From an uncultured Desulfobacter sp. (lineage in GTDB: Bacteria > Desulfobacterota > Desulfobacteria > Desulfobacterales > Desulfobacteraceae), in NCBI RefSeq assembly GCF_963666675.1, contig NZ_OY762929.1:1426001-1490000 (forward strand): DNA of 64,000 bases, read 5' to 3'. Made by a program: the position numbers and the translations under genes. A model generated the notes under the pieces. The model did not search any database. It was not told where the DNA came from and saw nothing but the letters and a program-made list of their open reading frames with translations. Shown piece after piece: positions 35,344-44,771 of this stretch. How positions within the stretch are numbered: position 1 is the stretch's first letter; each line of letters starts with the position of its first letter.

Positions 35344-36489
35344 TTATTTTAACAGCGTCCAGGTGCCGTTCTCGATCTTAACCATGACAAAGGCGGCCGG
35401 GGATAGGCCGTTATGGTCGTCGGTGGTGAAGTTGAACTCACCTGTGGCACCCACATAGCCTTTGGTCGCTTCCAGGTTATCCCGGATTTTTTGCTTGTCG
35501 CCGCCACTGTTTTTTAGAGCGCCGGCCAGCAGGTTGACGGCATCAAAGGCATACCCGCCAAATCCCGATACATTTGCGGAAAATTTAGCTTCATAGGCGG
35601 TTTGATAATCTTCAAGTATTTTTTTCTGGGGATCGGCGTCATCCAGAAGGCCGGTCACAAGAATTTTTCCGGTGGGCAGGATATTGCCGTTGGCTGCATC
35701 GCCGGCCAGTTCAATGAATTTGGGTGATCCAACCCCGTGGCTCTGGTAGAGCGGGATATCGATTTTCAGCTGTTTTGCATTTTTTGCCACCACGGCAGGC
35801 CCCGGGTTGGTGCCCCAGCATACGATGGCGTCCGGACCGGCTGCCTTTATTTTTGCCAGCTGGGTGGTGGTGTCAGTGTCTTTGGCACCAAAACTTTCAT
35901 CTATGACAACCTGGAGGCCGAATTGTTCCGCCTGGCCCAAAAGCTGTTTTTTACCGCTTTCACCATAGGCGTTGGATACAGAGAGGATACCGATTTTTTT
36001 AATACCGGCCGCTTGCATCTGCTGATAGACGGCGGCCACGGCCAGCAAATCGCTCTGGGCGGTTTTAAATACCCACGGATCCACCGGGGTGGTGATCTTG
36101 ATGCCGGCGGCACAGCTGATCAAGGGTACTTTGGCTCGTTTGGTGAAATTGACAATGGCAAGGGTGGTGGGGGTGGTGGAAGGCCCGATGATGGCGATGA
36201 CCTTGTCCTTATGAATCAGCTTGTTTACGGCGGATACGGCTTTGGCCGGGTCTCCTTCGGAATCATAGATCACCGCTTCAAGCATATGTCCGTCAATACC
36301 ACCGGCGGCATTGATCTGATCGACCAGCATCTCCATGGTTTTCTTTTCAGGATCTCCCAGAAAAGAGGCCCTTCCGGTCACCGAAAAAATGCCCCCGATT
36401 TTGTAAACATCCGCCGCCAGGGCCCCTGATACCAGAAGCATCGACAAAAGAGTGACAAGCATTGCAAGTACAAGGTGTTTTGGTTTCAT
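35344..36489 (-). CDS. livK: Periplasmic substrate-binding protein of the Liv-type ABC transporter
   Basis: This 381-residue protein has a signal peptide (MKPKHLVLAMLVTLLSMLLVSGALA) and the two-lobed LIV-BP fold: YKIGGIFSVTGRASFLG, INAAGGIDGHMLEAVIYDSEGDP, and IGPSTTPTTLAIVNFTKRAKVPLIS in the ligand-contact region. It delivers substrate to LivHM. The ligand may be branched-chain amino acids or an aromatic acid, given the paaK neighbour. AAAGGAAGAG precedes ATG 36489. It is the first gene of the minus-strand liv operon. Confidence 0.92.
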   Translation of the reverse strand: MKPKHLVLAMLVTLLSMLLVSGALAADVYKIGGIFSVTGRASFLGDPEKKTMEMLVDQINAAGGIDGHMLEAVIYDSEGDPAKAVSAVNKLIHKDKVIAIIGPSTTPTTLAIVNFTKRAKVPLISCAAGIKITTPVDPWVFKTAQSDLLAVAAVYQQMQAAGIKKIGILSVSNAYGESGKKQLLGQAEQFGLQVVIDESFGAKDTDTTTQLAKIKAAGPDAIVCWGTNPGPAVVAKNAKQLKIDIPLYQSHGVGSPKFIELAGDAANGNILPTGKILVTGLLDDADPQKKILEDYQTAYEAKFSANVSGFGGYAFDAVNLLAGALKNSGGDKQKIRDNLEATKGYVGATGEFNFTTDDHNGLSPAAFVMVKIENGTWTLLK

Positions 36490-37198
36490 GGTAACTCTTC
36501 CTTTAATAAATGGTGGTTGTTAAACTCGGCCAAAAAAAAACCATAGGCTTTCCGGTTGCTGGTCCGCCAATGGTTTAAGATCCGTTTCCCTCTCTTAATG
36601 GTGCTACATCAAGGCTCCCTGTGCAGACTGTCAAAAAAGACGCGGCTGGAAAATATAACTTTAAAAAACGGTAATTTCCAGTAATTCCTTAATGCTTTTT
36701 ATATTGTGTTTCGGTATCGGCTACATACCTAATTAAGCGGGCCGTTTGTGTCAAGTATTTTTAAACTGCCTGTTTTTTGAGCAATTTCTAATTAATCTGG
36801 ATTGACGGGGAAGTGCTTATTTAAATTTTGTAAACTAGTCTATTTTTTGTTAAACGTTAGTGGGATTGACTCATTTGCCTAAGATAAAAATATGTAATGC
36901 CATTGATTGCCGGCAACCGGCATTGGATGCGTTGTTGTGCTAGGGACTTGAAAGAATGGTGGCTTGGTCGGTGGGGGGGGCGGCAATTCAGACAGGGGCG
37001 TGGCTTTCAAATGGTGTTTGGTTCTTGACAAGATCTCAAGAATAAAGCTATTTATTTGTTTTAAGTAAAAATATTTATTCATACGATAATTAAAGAGACT
37101 CATCGTGCCTGGATAAAGATATAACCGGTGCGCCGCCATACTTGGCACAGCACCCTGCAATCCCTTCACCTGCCTGATCATAATTAAAGGAAGGAATA
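36490..37198. other. Divergent intergenic region livK / maeB
   Basis: A gap of 709 bp between divergent genes. It is AT-rich, with a short perfect hairpin TGCCGG-CAA-CCGGCA at 36908-36922. A minus-strand open frame of 108 codons (36879-37205) has no SD sequence, low-complexity Pro/Lys content and overlaps the maeB start, so it is not called. Promoters for both operons must lie here, but no single site stands out. Confidence 0.5.
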
Positions 37199-39463
37199 AT
37201 GTCACAATTCACTGATGCTCTGGAGTATCACCGGAGTGGTCGTAAAGGTAAAATCGAAGTCATCACAACCAAACCATGTGCCACAAGCAGGGATTTATCT
37301 CTTGCTTACAGCCCCGGGGTTGCCGAACCTTGTCTGGCAATTGAAGATAAACCGGGGATGGCTTATGAATATACAGCAAAAGGAAATCTTGTTGCCGTTG
37401 TTTCCAACGGGACAGCAGTGCTCGGTCTTGGAAATATTGGTGCCCTTGCCAGCAAACCGGTTATGGAAGGAAAGGGCGTGTTGTTCAAAAGTTTTGCCGA
37501 TGTCGATGTGTTTGATATTGAGCTGAACACCAAAGACCCGGATGAATTGATTCGCACCGTACAATTGTTGGAGCCGACTTTCGGCGGTATTAATTTAGAA
37601 GATATCAAGGGGCCCGAGTGCTTTTATATTGAAGAAGAGCTGCAAAAAACCATGAATATCCCGGTGTTTCATGATGACCAGCACGGCACGGCCATTATTG
37701 CCGCAGCCGGCATGGTCAATGCCCTTGAGCTGGTGGGCAAAAAGATTGAAGCGATTAAGGTGGTCTTCAACGGGGCCGGTGCCGCCGGTATTGCCTGTGC
37801 CAATCTTCTGGTCTCCATGGGAGTGAACAAGAACAACCTGATTCTCTGCGACTCCAAAGGGGTTATATATAAAGGCCGCACCGAGGGTATGAATCCATAC
37901 AAAGAGCGCTTGGCGGCACAAACCGATGACCGCACCCTTGAGGATGCGATGAAAGGCGCAGATATCTTTTTCGGGGTATCCGTCAAAGGGGCCCTTACCG
38001 CCGATATGCTGCGCACCATGGCCAAGGACCCCATCGTTTTTGCCATGGCCAATCCCGATCCGGAGATTACCCCGGACGAAGCAAAGTCGGTGCGCGGGGA
38101 TGTCATTATCGGCACCGGGCGCTCGGACTATAATAACCAGGTCAATAATGTGTTGTGCTTTCCGTTTCTCTTCCGTGGCGCTCTGGATACCCATGCCAGC
38201 GCCATTAATGAAGAGATGAAACTTGCGGCAGTCTCTGCCCTTGCCCAACTGGCCAAAGAAGATGTTCCGGACTCGGTGCGCCGGGCCTATGGAAACACAA
38301 AAATTACATTTGGACGGGAATATCTGCTGCCTAAACCCTTTGATCCGCGTGTTTTGCTGCACATGGCGCCGGCCGTGGCCCAGGCTGCCATGGATTCCGG
38401 GGTTGCACGTAAACCCATCCCGGACATGGCCAAATACGTTGAAAACTTAGAAGCGCTTCAGGGCCGGTCAAAAGAGATTATGCGCGCCATGATCAACAAG
38501 GCAAAAGCTGCGCCTAAACGCGTGGTCTTTCCGGAAGGTAATGAAGATAAGATTTTGCGTTCGGTACAAATTCTGCTGGACGAAAGAATTGCTATTCCTA
38601 TTCTTATCGGCGACGAAAAAGTGATTCGCGAAAAAGCCAAAGGACTTAATATTGATTTGCGTGACACGGAAATTATCAATCCCCGCAACAGTGATAAGCT
38701 TGAGGCATACACGGACGTACTATTTAATAAACGCCAGCGTAAGGGGCTGACACGCTATGATGCCCGCCGCCGTCTGCGGGAAAATAGAAATTATTTTGGT
38801 GCCGTCATGGTGGAACAAGGGGACGCCGATGCACTGCTTTCGGGTATCAATGCCCACTATCCCGATGTTATTTCGCCGGCCATAGAGGTGATCGGCAAAA
38901 AAGAAGGGTTGTCTAAGGTGCACGGCCTGTACATGATGGTGTTCAAGAAAAAGGTCGTTTTCTGTGCCGATACCACCGTTACCATTGAACCCACCGCAGA
39001 AGAGCTTGCTGAAACCGCTGTTTTGGCTGCCGAGCATGCCCGGCATTTTGATGTGACTCCGCGCGTTGCCATGCTCTCCTTTTCCAACTTTGGCAGCGCC
39101 TATCATCCCTTAACAGTGAAAGTGCAAAAAGCCACCGCTTTGGTCAAGGAGAATGCACCTGAGTTGACGGTGGATGGTGAAATCCAGGCAAATGTTGCCC
39201 TGGATCCAGACATCGTGAAAAATCAATATCCCTTCTCGGATCTAAAGGGGGATGCAAATGTTTTCATCTTCCCGGATTTGAATTCGGGTAATATTACCTA
39301 TAAAATGTTGGCCAAGTTGGGGAACGCCGTTGCCGTCGGTCCCATCCTCATGGGGATGAGAAAACCCATACATGTGCTGCAGCGTGCAGATGATGTTGCC
39401 GATATTGTCAATATGGCGGCGGTTGCCGTCAACGATGCCCAGATGAATGAATTGATAGAATAG
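37199..39463 (+). CDS. maeB: NADP-type malic enzyme with C-terminal phosphotransacetylase-like domain
   Basis: This 754-residue enzyme decarboxylates malate to pyruvate. Residues 1 to about 425 form the malic-enzyme domain, with SPGVAEPCLAI, FHDDQHGTAIIAAAG (metal site), VFNGAGAAGIACANLL (nucleotide fold) and MANPDPEI. From about 430 a Pta-like domain follows (KRVVFPEGNEDKILRS, VAMLSFSNFGSAYHP), probably regulatory rather than a working acetyltransferase, as in E. coli MaeB. It would supply pyruvate and NAD(P)H from the citric acid cycle, consistent with the adjacent succinate dehydrogenase. AAGGAAGG precedes ATG 37199. Confidence 0.94.
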   Translation: MSQFTDALEYHRSGRKGKIEVITTKPCATSRDLSLAYSPGVAEPCLAIEDKPGMAYEYTAKGNLVAVVSNGTAVLGLGNIGALASKPVMEGKGVLFKSFADVDVFDIELNTKDPDELIRTVQLLEPTFGGINLEDIKGPECFYIEEELQKTMNIPVFHDDQHGTAIIAAAGMVNALELVGKKIEAIKVVFNGAGAAGIACANLLVSMGVNKNNLILCDSKGVIYKGRTEGMNPYKERLAAQTDDRTLEDAMKGADIFFGVSVKGALTADMLRTMAKDPIVFAMANPDPEITPDEAKSVRGDVIIGTGRSDYNNQVNNVLCFPFLFRGALDTHASAINEEMKLAAVSALAQLAKEDVPDSVRRAYGNTKITFGREYLLPKPFDPRVLLHMAPAVAQAAMDSGVARKPIPDMAKYVENLEALQGRSKEIMRAMINKAKAAPKRVVFPEGNEDKILRSVQILLDERIAIPILIGDEKVIREKAKGLNIDLRDTEIINPRNSDKLEAYTDVLFNKRQRKGLTRYDARRRLRENRNYFGAVMVEQGDADALLSGINAHYPDVISPAIEVIGKKEGLSKVHGLYMMVFKKKVVFCADTTVTIEPTAEELAETAVLAAEHARHFDVTPRVAMLSFSNFGSAYHPLTVKVQKATALVKENAPELTVDGEIQANVALDPDIVKNQYPFSDLKGDANVFIFPDLNSGNITYKMLAKLGNAVAVGPILMGMRKPIHVLQRADDVADIVNMAAVAVNDAQMNELIE

Positions 39464-39474
39464 GCTTTTTTCGA

Positions 39475-39586
39475 GGGCTTGGTTCTAACGTCGGCCATTG
39501 TAGGGGCAGGTCCCTGTGCCTGCCCTAACGGGGGCAACCACAGGGACCTGCCCCTACAGAAGGTGGCCGATCTTATGATCAAGCCC
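39475..39586. mobile_element. Palindromic MITE-like element, copy 2
   Basis: This 112-bp copy is related to the element at 1517-1629. Outer ends are 23-base inverted repeats matching at about 18 positions (GGGCTTG...TCGGCCA). Inner 20-base arms are perfect: 39499-39518 and 39539-39558 (TGTAGGGGCAGGTCCCTGTG and its complement). The flanks are an exact 8-bp direct repeat, TTTTTCGA at 39467-39474 and 39587-39594, indicating insertion just after the maeB stop codon. It lies upstream of the maeB terminator hairpin. Confidence 0.82.
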
Positions 39587-39619
39587 TTTTTCGATACACG
39601 ATCTTAAAAAAGGCTTTAA

Positions 39620-39663
39620 AACGCAAAAAGCCGGAGGAGAGCGCGCCTCCGGCTTTTTGCGTT
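39620..39663. terminator. Long perfect hairpin terminator after maeB
   Basis: A perfect 18-bp stem, AACGCAAAAAGCCGGAGG with CCTCCGGCTTTTTGCGTT, has an 8-base loop. The A-run and T-run flanking the GC core make it usable in either direction. The MITE-like element separates it from the maeB stop codon. Confidence 0.88.
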
Positions 39664-40336
39664 GCGTGCCGGTTAAAAATATTTTTTAATTGTTAAAATA
39701 TGTTAATTAATTTGTTAATCGCAAAGCCAGATACCATATCACTACTTCTGCCTGATCCACAATAAAAAAAACGAGTAAATGAGCGACCGGCCTCCGGGCG
39801 AGGCATAAAAAATTTGGTGATATTTCCACCACTTTATCCATGATATCTTGTTAATTTTCAGACAATTTACCCCGTATGGCTCATCGTAAAAGGCCGTCCC
39901 GGGTACCTATATCAACCGGCTTTGATTGATAGCCTGACAGGTCCATTCCATCACCCCGAATGCTGTAAGATTTCTATTAGAAAAACGCATTAAAAACAGT
40001 GTGTTGAACGCACAATATTTGAAGTGAAGTCTTTGAAAATATTGGTAAAAATGTGAAAAAATTAATTAATAATTTTATATTGACAATTCAATATGTATTG
40101 TTTATACATTTTAAGCTTCTTTAGTTCGTATGCATTCGACAGGGCTTGGTTTTTGATGGGTAATACAAGGGATATTTATTAACAATATTAAACAAAAAAG
40201 GAGGGCTAAAAGGAGGGAGCTAAAAAAATAGTGGCACTGTTTCGCTGAATACGATTTAGTATTTAATTTCATTAAAATTTAAGGCAATGGTGCATGAAAT
40301 TTATGCAGTATTGCTGAATTTAGAAAGGATTAAATT
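39664..40336. other. Long AT-rich leader region upstream of sdhCAB
   Basis: A gap of 673 bp with no credible ORF. It contains the promoter at 40080-40108 and, in the predicted roughly 220-base leader, a tandem GGAGGG motif (AAGGAGGGCTAAAAGGAGGGAGC at about 40199-40221) whose purpose is unclear. The long leader could carry post-transcriptional control, but no known riboswitch was recognised. Confidence 0.5.
40080..40108 (+). promoter_or_regulatory. Probable sigma-70-type promoter for sdhCAB
   Basis: TTGACA at 40080-40085 and TATACA at 40103-40108 are separated by 17 bases in a very AT-rich stretch. This is the best match in the gap before sdhC. It was read by eye, with no mapped start. Confidence 0.55.
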
Positions 40337-40978
40337 ATGAACTGGCTGGTACGAACTTTTAGCTGCTCTGTAGCCAAGAAGCAGTTTATGGCAGTAACCG
40401 GTCTCGCTTTCTGCCTCTTTCTGACAACCCACCTCATCGGTAATCTGTTTGTTTATGGCGGAAAAGATGCCTTTAATGCTTATGTTGAACATCTGCATGC
40501 ACTTGGGATTCTTGTCCACATCGCTGAAGCAGGTTTGATTGCTTTTGCTCTGATCCACATCGGCACCGCAATTATTCTCTATTTTCAAAACCTTGCTGCA
40601 AGACCTGTTAAATATAAGAAAAAAAGTAATGCCGGCGGCCGGACATTGGCCTCTGCCACTATGCCCTACACAGGTCTGTTTATATTGGTTTTTATAGTAG
40701 TGCACCTTGTTGGTCTCAAATTCGCCGATCACTCTACTACTACAACATTTGATCTTATGGCTGCGGTTCTGGCTCAGCCTGCGGTACTTGTATTCTATAT
40801 CGTATCAATGGTAGTGGTGGCATTTCATGTAAATCATGGTTTTTGGAGTGCTTTTCAGTCCTTTGGCGCCAGCCATCCGAAATATATGCCCATCGTTAGA
40901 GGATTCGGCATTCTTTTCAGTTTGGTTGTCGGTGTGGGCTTTGGTTTTATTCCAATTGCTTTGAATATGATCTCATAG
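40337..40978 (+). CDS. sdhC: Succinate dehydrogenase/fumarate reductase cytochrome b subunit
   Basis: This 213-residue membrane anchor has five hydrophobic segments, matching the single-subunit, di-heme type B (Bacillus/Wolinella-like) cytochrome b558 family. Candidate heme histidines lie in FLTTHLIGNLF, EHLHALGILVHIAEAG, ALIHIGTAI, FIVVHLVGL and AFHVNHGFWSAFQSFG. It binds quinone and anchors SdhAB. AGAAAGGATTAAATT precedes ATG 40337. It is first in the order C-A-B. Confidence 0.92.
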   Translation: MNWLVRTFSCSVAKKQFMAVTGLAFCLFLTTHLIGNLFVYGGKDAFNAYVEHLHALGILVHIAEAGLIAFALIHIGTAIILYFQNLAARPVKYKKKSNAGGRTLASATMPYTGLFILVFIVVHLVGLKFADHSTTTTFDLMAAVLAQPAVLVFYIVSMVVVAFHVNHGFWSAFQSFGASHPKYMPIVRGFGILFSLVVGVGFGFIPIALNMIS

Positions 40979-41007
40979 CTATAACTATCAATTAATCAGG
41001 GGGATAC

Positions 41008-42921
41008 ATGCAATTAAATTCCAATGTTCCGTCAGGTCCTCTCGAGACCAAATGGGAAAGATATAAATTTGATTTAAAGAGAGTCAATCCTGCAAATAAG
41101 AGAAAATTTGAAATCATCGTTGTTGGTACAGGTCTCGCCGGCGGTTCAGCAGCGGCAACTTTGGCCGATCTTGGGTACCATGTAAAGAATTTCTGCATCC
41201 AGGACAGCCCGAGAAGAGCCCATAGTATTGCTGCACAGGGTGGTATCAACGCAGCAAAAAACTATCCTGGTGACGGTGACAGTATCTGGAACCTCTTCTA
41301 CGATACAATCAAGGGCGGTGACTACCGTGCAAGAGAAGCTAACGTCTACCGTCTAGCCGAAAATGCCAATAAGATTATTGACCACTGTGTTGCCACAGGT
41401 GTTCCCTTCGCCAGAGAATATGGCGGGCTTCTTGCCAACCGTTCTTTCGGTGGCTCCCAGGTATCACGTACATTTTATGCCAGAGGGCAGACGGGACAGC
41501 AGCTGCTTCTTGGTGTTTACGGCCAGCTAAGCCGTCAGATCGGCCTTGGCGGTGTGGAAATGTACTCCAGGCGTGATATCCTTGACATCGTTATCGTCGA
41601 CGGTTGCGCCAGAGGTGTTGTCTGCCGTAACTTGGTGACAGGTGAAATCGAAAGCCATTCAGCCCATGCCGTAGTTCTGGCCACAGGTGGATATGACAAT
41701 GTATACTTTCTGACCACCAGTGGTATGCACTCCAATGTCTCTGCATGCTGGGCCGCTTACAAAAAAGGCGCTGCATTCGCCAACCCTTGTTACACCCAGA
41801 TCCATCCCACATGTATTACCGTGCATGGAGACTATCAGTCTAAACTGACGCTGATGAGTGAGAGTCTTAGAAATGACGGTAGAGTCTGGGCCCCAATCAA
41901 AAAAGGCGATACCCGCAGCCCCGATCAAATTCCTGAAAACGAAAGGGATTACTACCTGGAACGTAAATATCCAAGTTTCGGTAACCTGGTTCCCCGCGAT
42001 GTGGCATCCCGTAATGCAAAAATTGCATGCGACGAAGGAAGAGGCGTTGGAAATACCGGCCTTGCTGTATATCTTGATTTTACCGATGCGATCAAACGTG
42101 ACGGCGAAGATGTCATCCGTGCTAAATACGGCAACCTCTTCCAGATGTATGAAAAGATTCAGGACGAGGATCCGTACAAAGTTCCCATGAAGATTTACCC
42201 GGCCATCCATTATGTAATGGGCGGCACCTGGGTTGATTATAACCTGATGACAACCCGTGACGGACTTTTCTGTCTCGGCGGTGCCAACTTCTCCGACCAC
42301 GGCGCAAACCGTCTTGGTGCAAGTGCATTGATGCAGGGCCTTTCAGACGGATACTTTGTTCTGCCCTATACCATCGGCGGATACCTGGCAACCCAGTCCC
42401 TGGCTGATGTAAACACTTCTCACCAGGCGTTTAAAGATTCAGAAAAACAGCTGACTGAAAAATTAGACAAGCTGATGAACATTAACGGTAAGAGAACTGT
42501 TGATGATATTCATAAAGAGCTTGGTCTGATCATGTGGGATTACTGCGGTATGGCCCGTAACGACGCTGGCCTGAAAACAGCAATTAGCAAGATTCAAGCA
42601 CTTCGCGCAGAGTTCTGGGAAAATGTTGACGTTACAGGAAGCAGCAAAGATTTTAACCAGACTCTGGAAAAAGGTTACAGACTTGCTGATTACCTTGAAT
42701 TCGGTGAACTTCTGGCTCGCGATGCGTTGATGCGTACAGAATCTTGCGGCGGTCACTTCAGGGAAGAGTCCCAGACAGAAGAAAACGAAGCCAAGAGAGA
42801 TGATGACAATTTCTGCCATGCAGCTGCCTGGGAATATGCGGGTGAAGGTAAAGACCCGATCCGGAACGAAGAGCCACTTGTTTTTGAGAATGTGAAATTA
42901 ACCCAAAGGAGCTACAAGTAA
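41008..42921 (+). CDS. sdhA: Succinate dehydrogenase/fumarate reductase flavoprotein subunit
   Basis: This 637-residue flavoprotein oxidises succinate to fumarate. The FAD-binding GTGLAGGSAAATLADLG is N-terminal, and the histidine that covalently holds FAD is in RRAHSIAAQGGINAA. The active-site region includes HPTCI and an Arg in GANRLGASALMQGL. Length and sequence fit type B enzymes. GGGGG precedes ATG 41008. Its stop codon overlaps sdhB (TAATG). In an acetate-oxidising sulfate reducer it would run in the oxidative direction, with menaquinone as acceptor; the direction is inferred. Confidence 0.95.
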   Translation: MQLNSNVPSGPLETKWERYKFDLKRVNPANKRKFEIIVVGTGLAGGSAAATLADLGYHVKNFCIQDSPRRAHSIAAQGGINAAKNYPGDGDSIWNLFYDTIKGGDYRAREANVYRLAENANKIIDHCVATGVPFAREYGGLLANRSFGGSQVSRTFYARGQTGQQLLLGVYGQLSRQIGLGGVEMYSRRDILDIVIVDGCARGVVCRNLVTGEIESHSAHAVVLATGGYDNVYFLTTSGMHSNVSACWAAYKKGAAFANPCYTQIHPTCITVHGDYQSKLTLMSESLRNDGRVWAPIKKGDTRSPDQIPENERDYYLERKYPSFGNLVPRDVASRNAKIACDEGRGVGNTGLAVYLDFTDAIKRDGEDVIRAKYGNLFQMYEKIQDEDPYKVPMKIYPAIHYVMGGTWVDYNLMTTRDGLFCLGGANFSDHGANRLGASALMQGLSDGYFVLPYTIGGYLATQSLADVNTSHQAFKDSEKQLTEKLDKLMNINGKRTVDDIHKELGLIMWDYCGMARNDAGLKTAISKIQALRAEFWENVDVTGSSKDFNQTLEKGYRLADYLEFGELLARDALMRTESCGGHFREESQTEENEAKRDDDNFCHAAAWEYAGEGKDPIRNEEPLVFENVKLTQRSYK

Positions 42922-43688
42922 TGGAAGAAAAATTCATTAATCTGACCCTGAAGGTATGGCGCCAGAAACAGGGCGAGAAAAAAGGTAAAATCGAGACCTA
43001 TCAAGCCAAACACATTTCCACTGACGCCTCTTTTCTTGAAATGCTTGATATCGTAAATGATGATCTCACCGTTAAGGGTATCGAGCCCATAGCCTTTGAT
43101 CATGACTGCCGTGAGGGTATTTGCGGTATGTGCGGCCAGGTTGTAAACGGGTATGCTCACGGGTATGAGAAAGGCACTACCCTTTGCCAGTTTCACATGA
43201 GACGTTTCAAAGATGGCGACACTGTATTTATCGAACCCTTCAGGGCAAAAGCGTTTAAGGTAATCAAAGACCTTGTTGTTGACAGAAGTGCCTTTGACAA
43301 AATTATCCAGGCCGGCGGTTATATCACTGCTAAAGCTGGTGGTGCTCCCGAAGCAAATAATTTACCGATTACCTATGAAACTTGTGACCTTTCCATGAGT
43401 GCAGCAGAATGTATTGGTTGCGGCGCATGTGTTGCTGCATGCCCGAATGCTTCTGCAATGCTTTTTGTCAGTGCCAAGATTTCCCATCTTGCTCTGCTTC
43501 CCCAGGGTAGACCTGAGGCTGCAAAACGCGCTCTGGCAATGGTAAGAACTATGGACTCTTGTGGTTTCGGTAACTGCTCAAATGAGAGAGAGTGCGAAAA
43601 CTCATGTCCTAAAAACATCTCCATTACCAATATTGCTCGCTTGAACAGAGAATTCCTGTCCGCAGGCGTGTGTTCTACAGCGATGTAA
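42921..43688 (+). CDS. sdhB: Succinate dehydrogenase/fumarate reductase iron-sulfur subunit
   Basis: This 255-residue electron-transfer subunit has the N-terminal 2Fe-2S motif CREGICGMCGQVVNG, the 4Fe-4S motif CIGCGACVAACPNAS and a final cluster motif CGFGNCSNERECENSCPK. AAGGAG precedes the overlapping start. Codon use is strongly biased, like sat, which fits a highly expressed catabolic enzyme. A terminator follows 24 bp after the stop codon. Confidence 0.96.
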   Translation: MEEKFINLTLKVWRQKQGEKKGKIETYQAKHISTDASFLEMLDIVNDDLTVKGIEPIAFDHDCREGICGMCGQVVNGYAHGYEKGTTLCQFHMRRFKDGDTVFIEPFRAKAFKVIKDLVVDRSAFDKIIQAGGYITAKAGGAPEANNLPITYETCDLSMSAAECIGCGACVAACPNASAMLFVSAKISHLALLPQGRPEAAKRALAMVRTMDSCGFGNCSNERECENSCPKNISITNIARLNREFLSAGVCSTAM

Positions 43689-43712
43689 GACCCGGTTAAA
43701 AAATCATACAGG

Positions 43713-43738
43713 GGTGGGACTCTTTTGTCCCACCTTTT
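43713..43738 (+). terminator. Intrinsic terminator of sdhCAB
   Basis: A perfect 8-bp stem, GGTGGGAC with GTCCCACC, has a TCTTTT loop and is followed by TTTT. Confidence 0.88.
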
Positions 43739-43899
43739 GAATTTAAACGGGTATGCGCTGATACAAGATGAAAAAAACGGAACACGGCAAAGATGGTTAA
43801 CTATCAAACGGCCTTGACTGTTTTTTTAAGTTGGTGTAAGTCAATGTTTAGTTCCCATGAATATTCGGCCCTTTGCCGGTAGTAATAAGAAGTAATGCC

Positions 43900-44742
43900 G
43901 TGAAATCATCCCCAGTTACAAAGTTATTGCAGGAACATAAAGCCCTCTTCACTCTTATTGTTGTGGGGCTTTTTTTACTTGAACTTGAAATTTTTGCCCT
44001 GGCCATCATGCAGTCAGGCAAGCAATCCGTTCTCCAGGTACTCGACCATCAAGGCACTGTGATACATGAATCCAGTGGAAATAATCTAAGCGATTTTAAC
44101 CGGGCTAATTTCGAAAAGGTCTTTGGTTCCCTTGACAACTACACGGTACGGCTGGAAAAGCACAACGTACCGTTTCCGTTCCGGGCCTGGTTTGTGGCGG
44201 CCATCTGTATTCCCATCGGTGCCATGATGCTGTTTGCGTTTATAGTCAAGGCATATCTGGTGATCTTTCATGGCGAGAAGGTTCCGGATGGAGATTCAGA
44301 GTCCATGAAGGACACAGGCAATGAAACCCGGCTTGAGTCGACCCTGAACCGCATTGGCCGGATGAATATCTTCAACATCGGTTTCATCGTGTTCATTGGA
44401 GGGATCGCCTACTGGATTATTCCCAACGTAATCACCTATCTGGGCCATATCGGCAATGATTTTTTCGTTCGGCATGAGTGGGTCTTTTATGCAGTTGTCG
44501 GCATCGGTGTTTTGGTATGTTTTTGGATTATCTATCTGCGGTATCTGCTTGCCAAAAGCAGTATTCAAAGCCGGACTGAGCTTCAAAAGCATCGCCTCAA
44601 CCTTGAGTATAATGCCGTGGATGATCAGGTGCTTCAGATAGAAGAATCACCGTCATCTGATCGGGACCAGGATGTCATAGATTATAAACCGGAACTGCCG
44701 GACGAAGACGAGGGGGCGCAACAACAACGGTCTGAAAATTAA
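43900..44742 (+). CDS. Membrane protein of unknown function
   Basis: This protein of about 280 residues is not one I recognise. It has a membrane segment near the N-terminus (ALFTLIVVGLFLLELEIFALAI), a predicted extracytoplasmic loop of about 60 residues (VLQVLDHQGTVIHESSGNN...), a second segment (WFVAAICIPIGAMMLFAFIV), a charged loop, then two further segments (FNIGFIVFIGGIAYWIIP; WVFYAVVGIGVLVCFWIIY) and an acidic cytoplasmic tail. The frame opens at TTG 43873, but GTG 43900 with AGAAG upstream seems the better start. It stands alone after sdhCAB and is convergent with the cNMP/CBS gene. A bioenergetic link is only positional. Confidence 0.65.
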   Translation: MKSSPVTKLLQEHKALFTLIVVGLFLLELEIFALAIMQSGKQSVLQVLDHQGTVIHESSGNNLSDFNRANFEKVFGSLDNYTVRLEKHNVPFPFRAWFVAAICIPIGAMMLFAFIVKAYLVIFHGEKVPDGDSESMKDTGNETRLESTLNRIGRMNIFNIGFIVFIGGIAYWIIPNVITYLGHIGNDFFVRHEWVFYAVVGIGVLVCFWIIYLRYLLAKSSIQSRTELQKHRLNLEYNAVDDQVLQIEESPSSDRDQDVIDYKPELPDEDEGAQQQRSEN

Positions 44743-44771
44743 GATAAGACGTTAAAAATACGTTTTTTTAA

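Noticed and set aside
36879..37205. 108-codon minus-strand frame upstream of maeB
   Set aside because: No SD sequence, proline- and lysine-rich low-complexity sequence, and overlap with the maeB start; probably chance.
40231..40246. Sigma-54-like TGGCACTGTTTCGCT before sdhC
   Set aside because: The -12 element does not match TTGC at correct spacing, and a good sigma-70-type promoter exists upstream.
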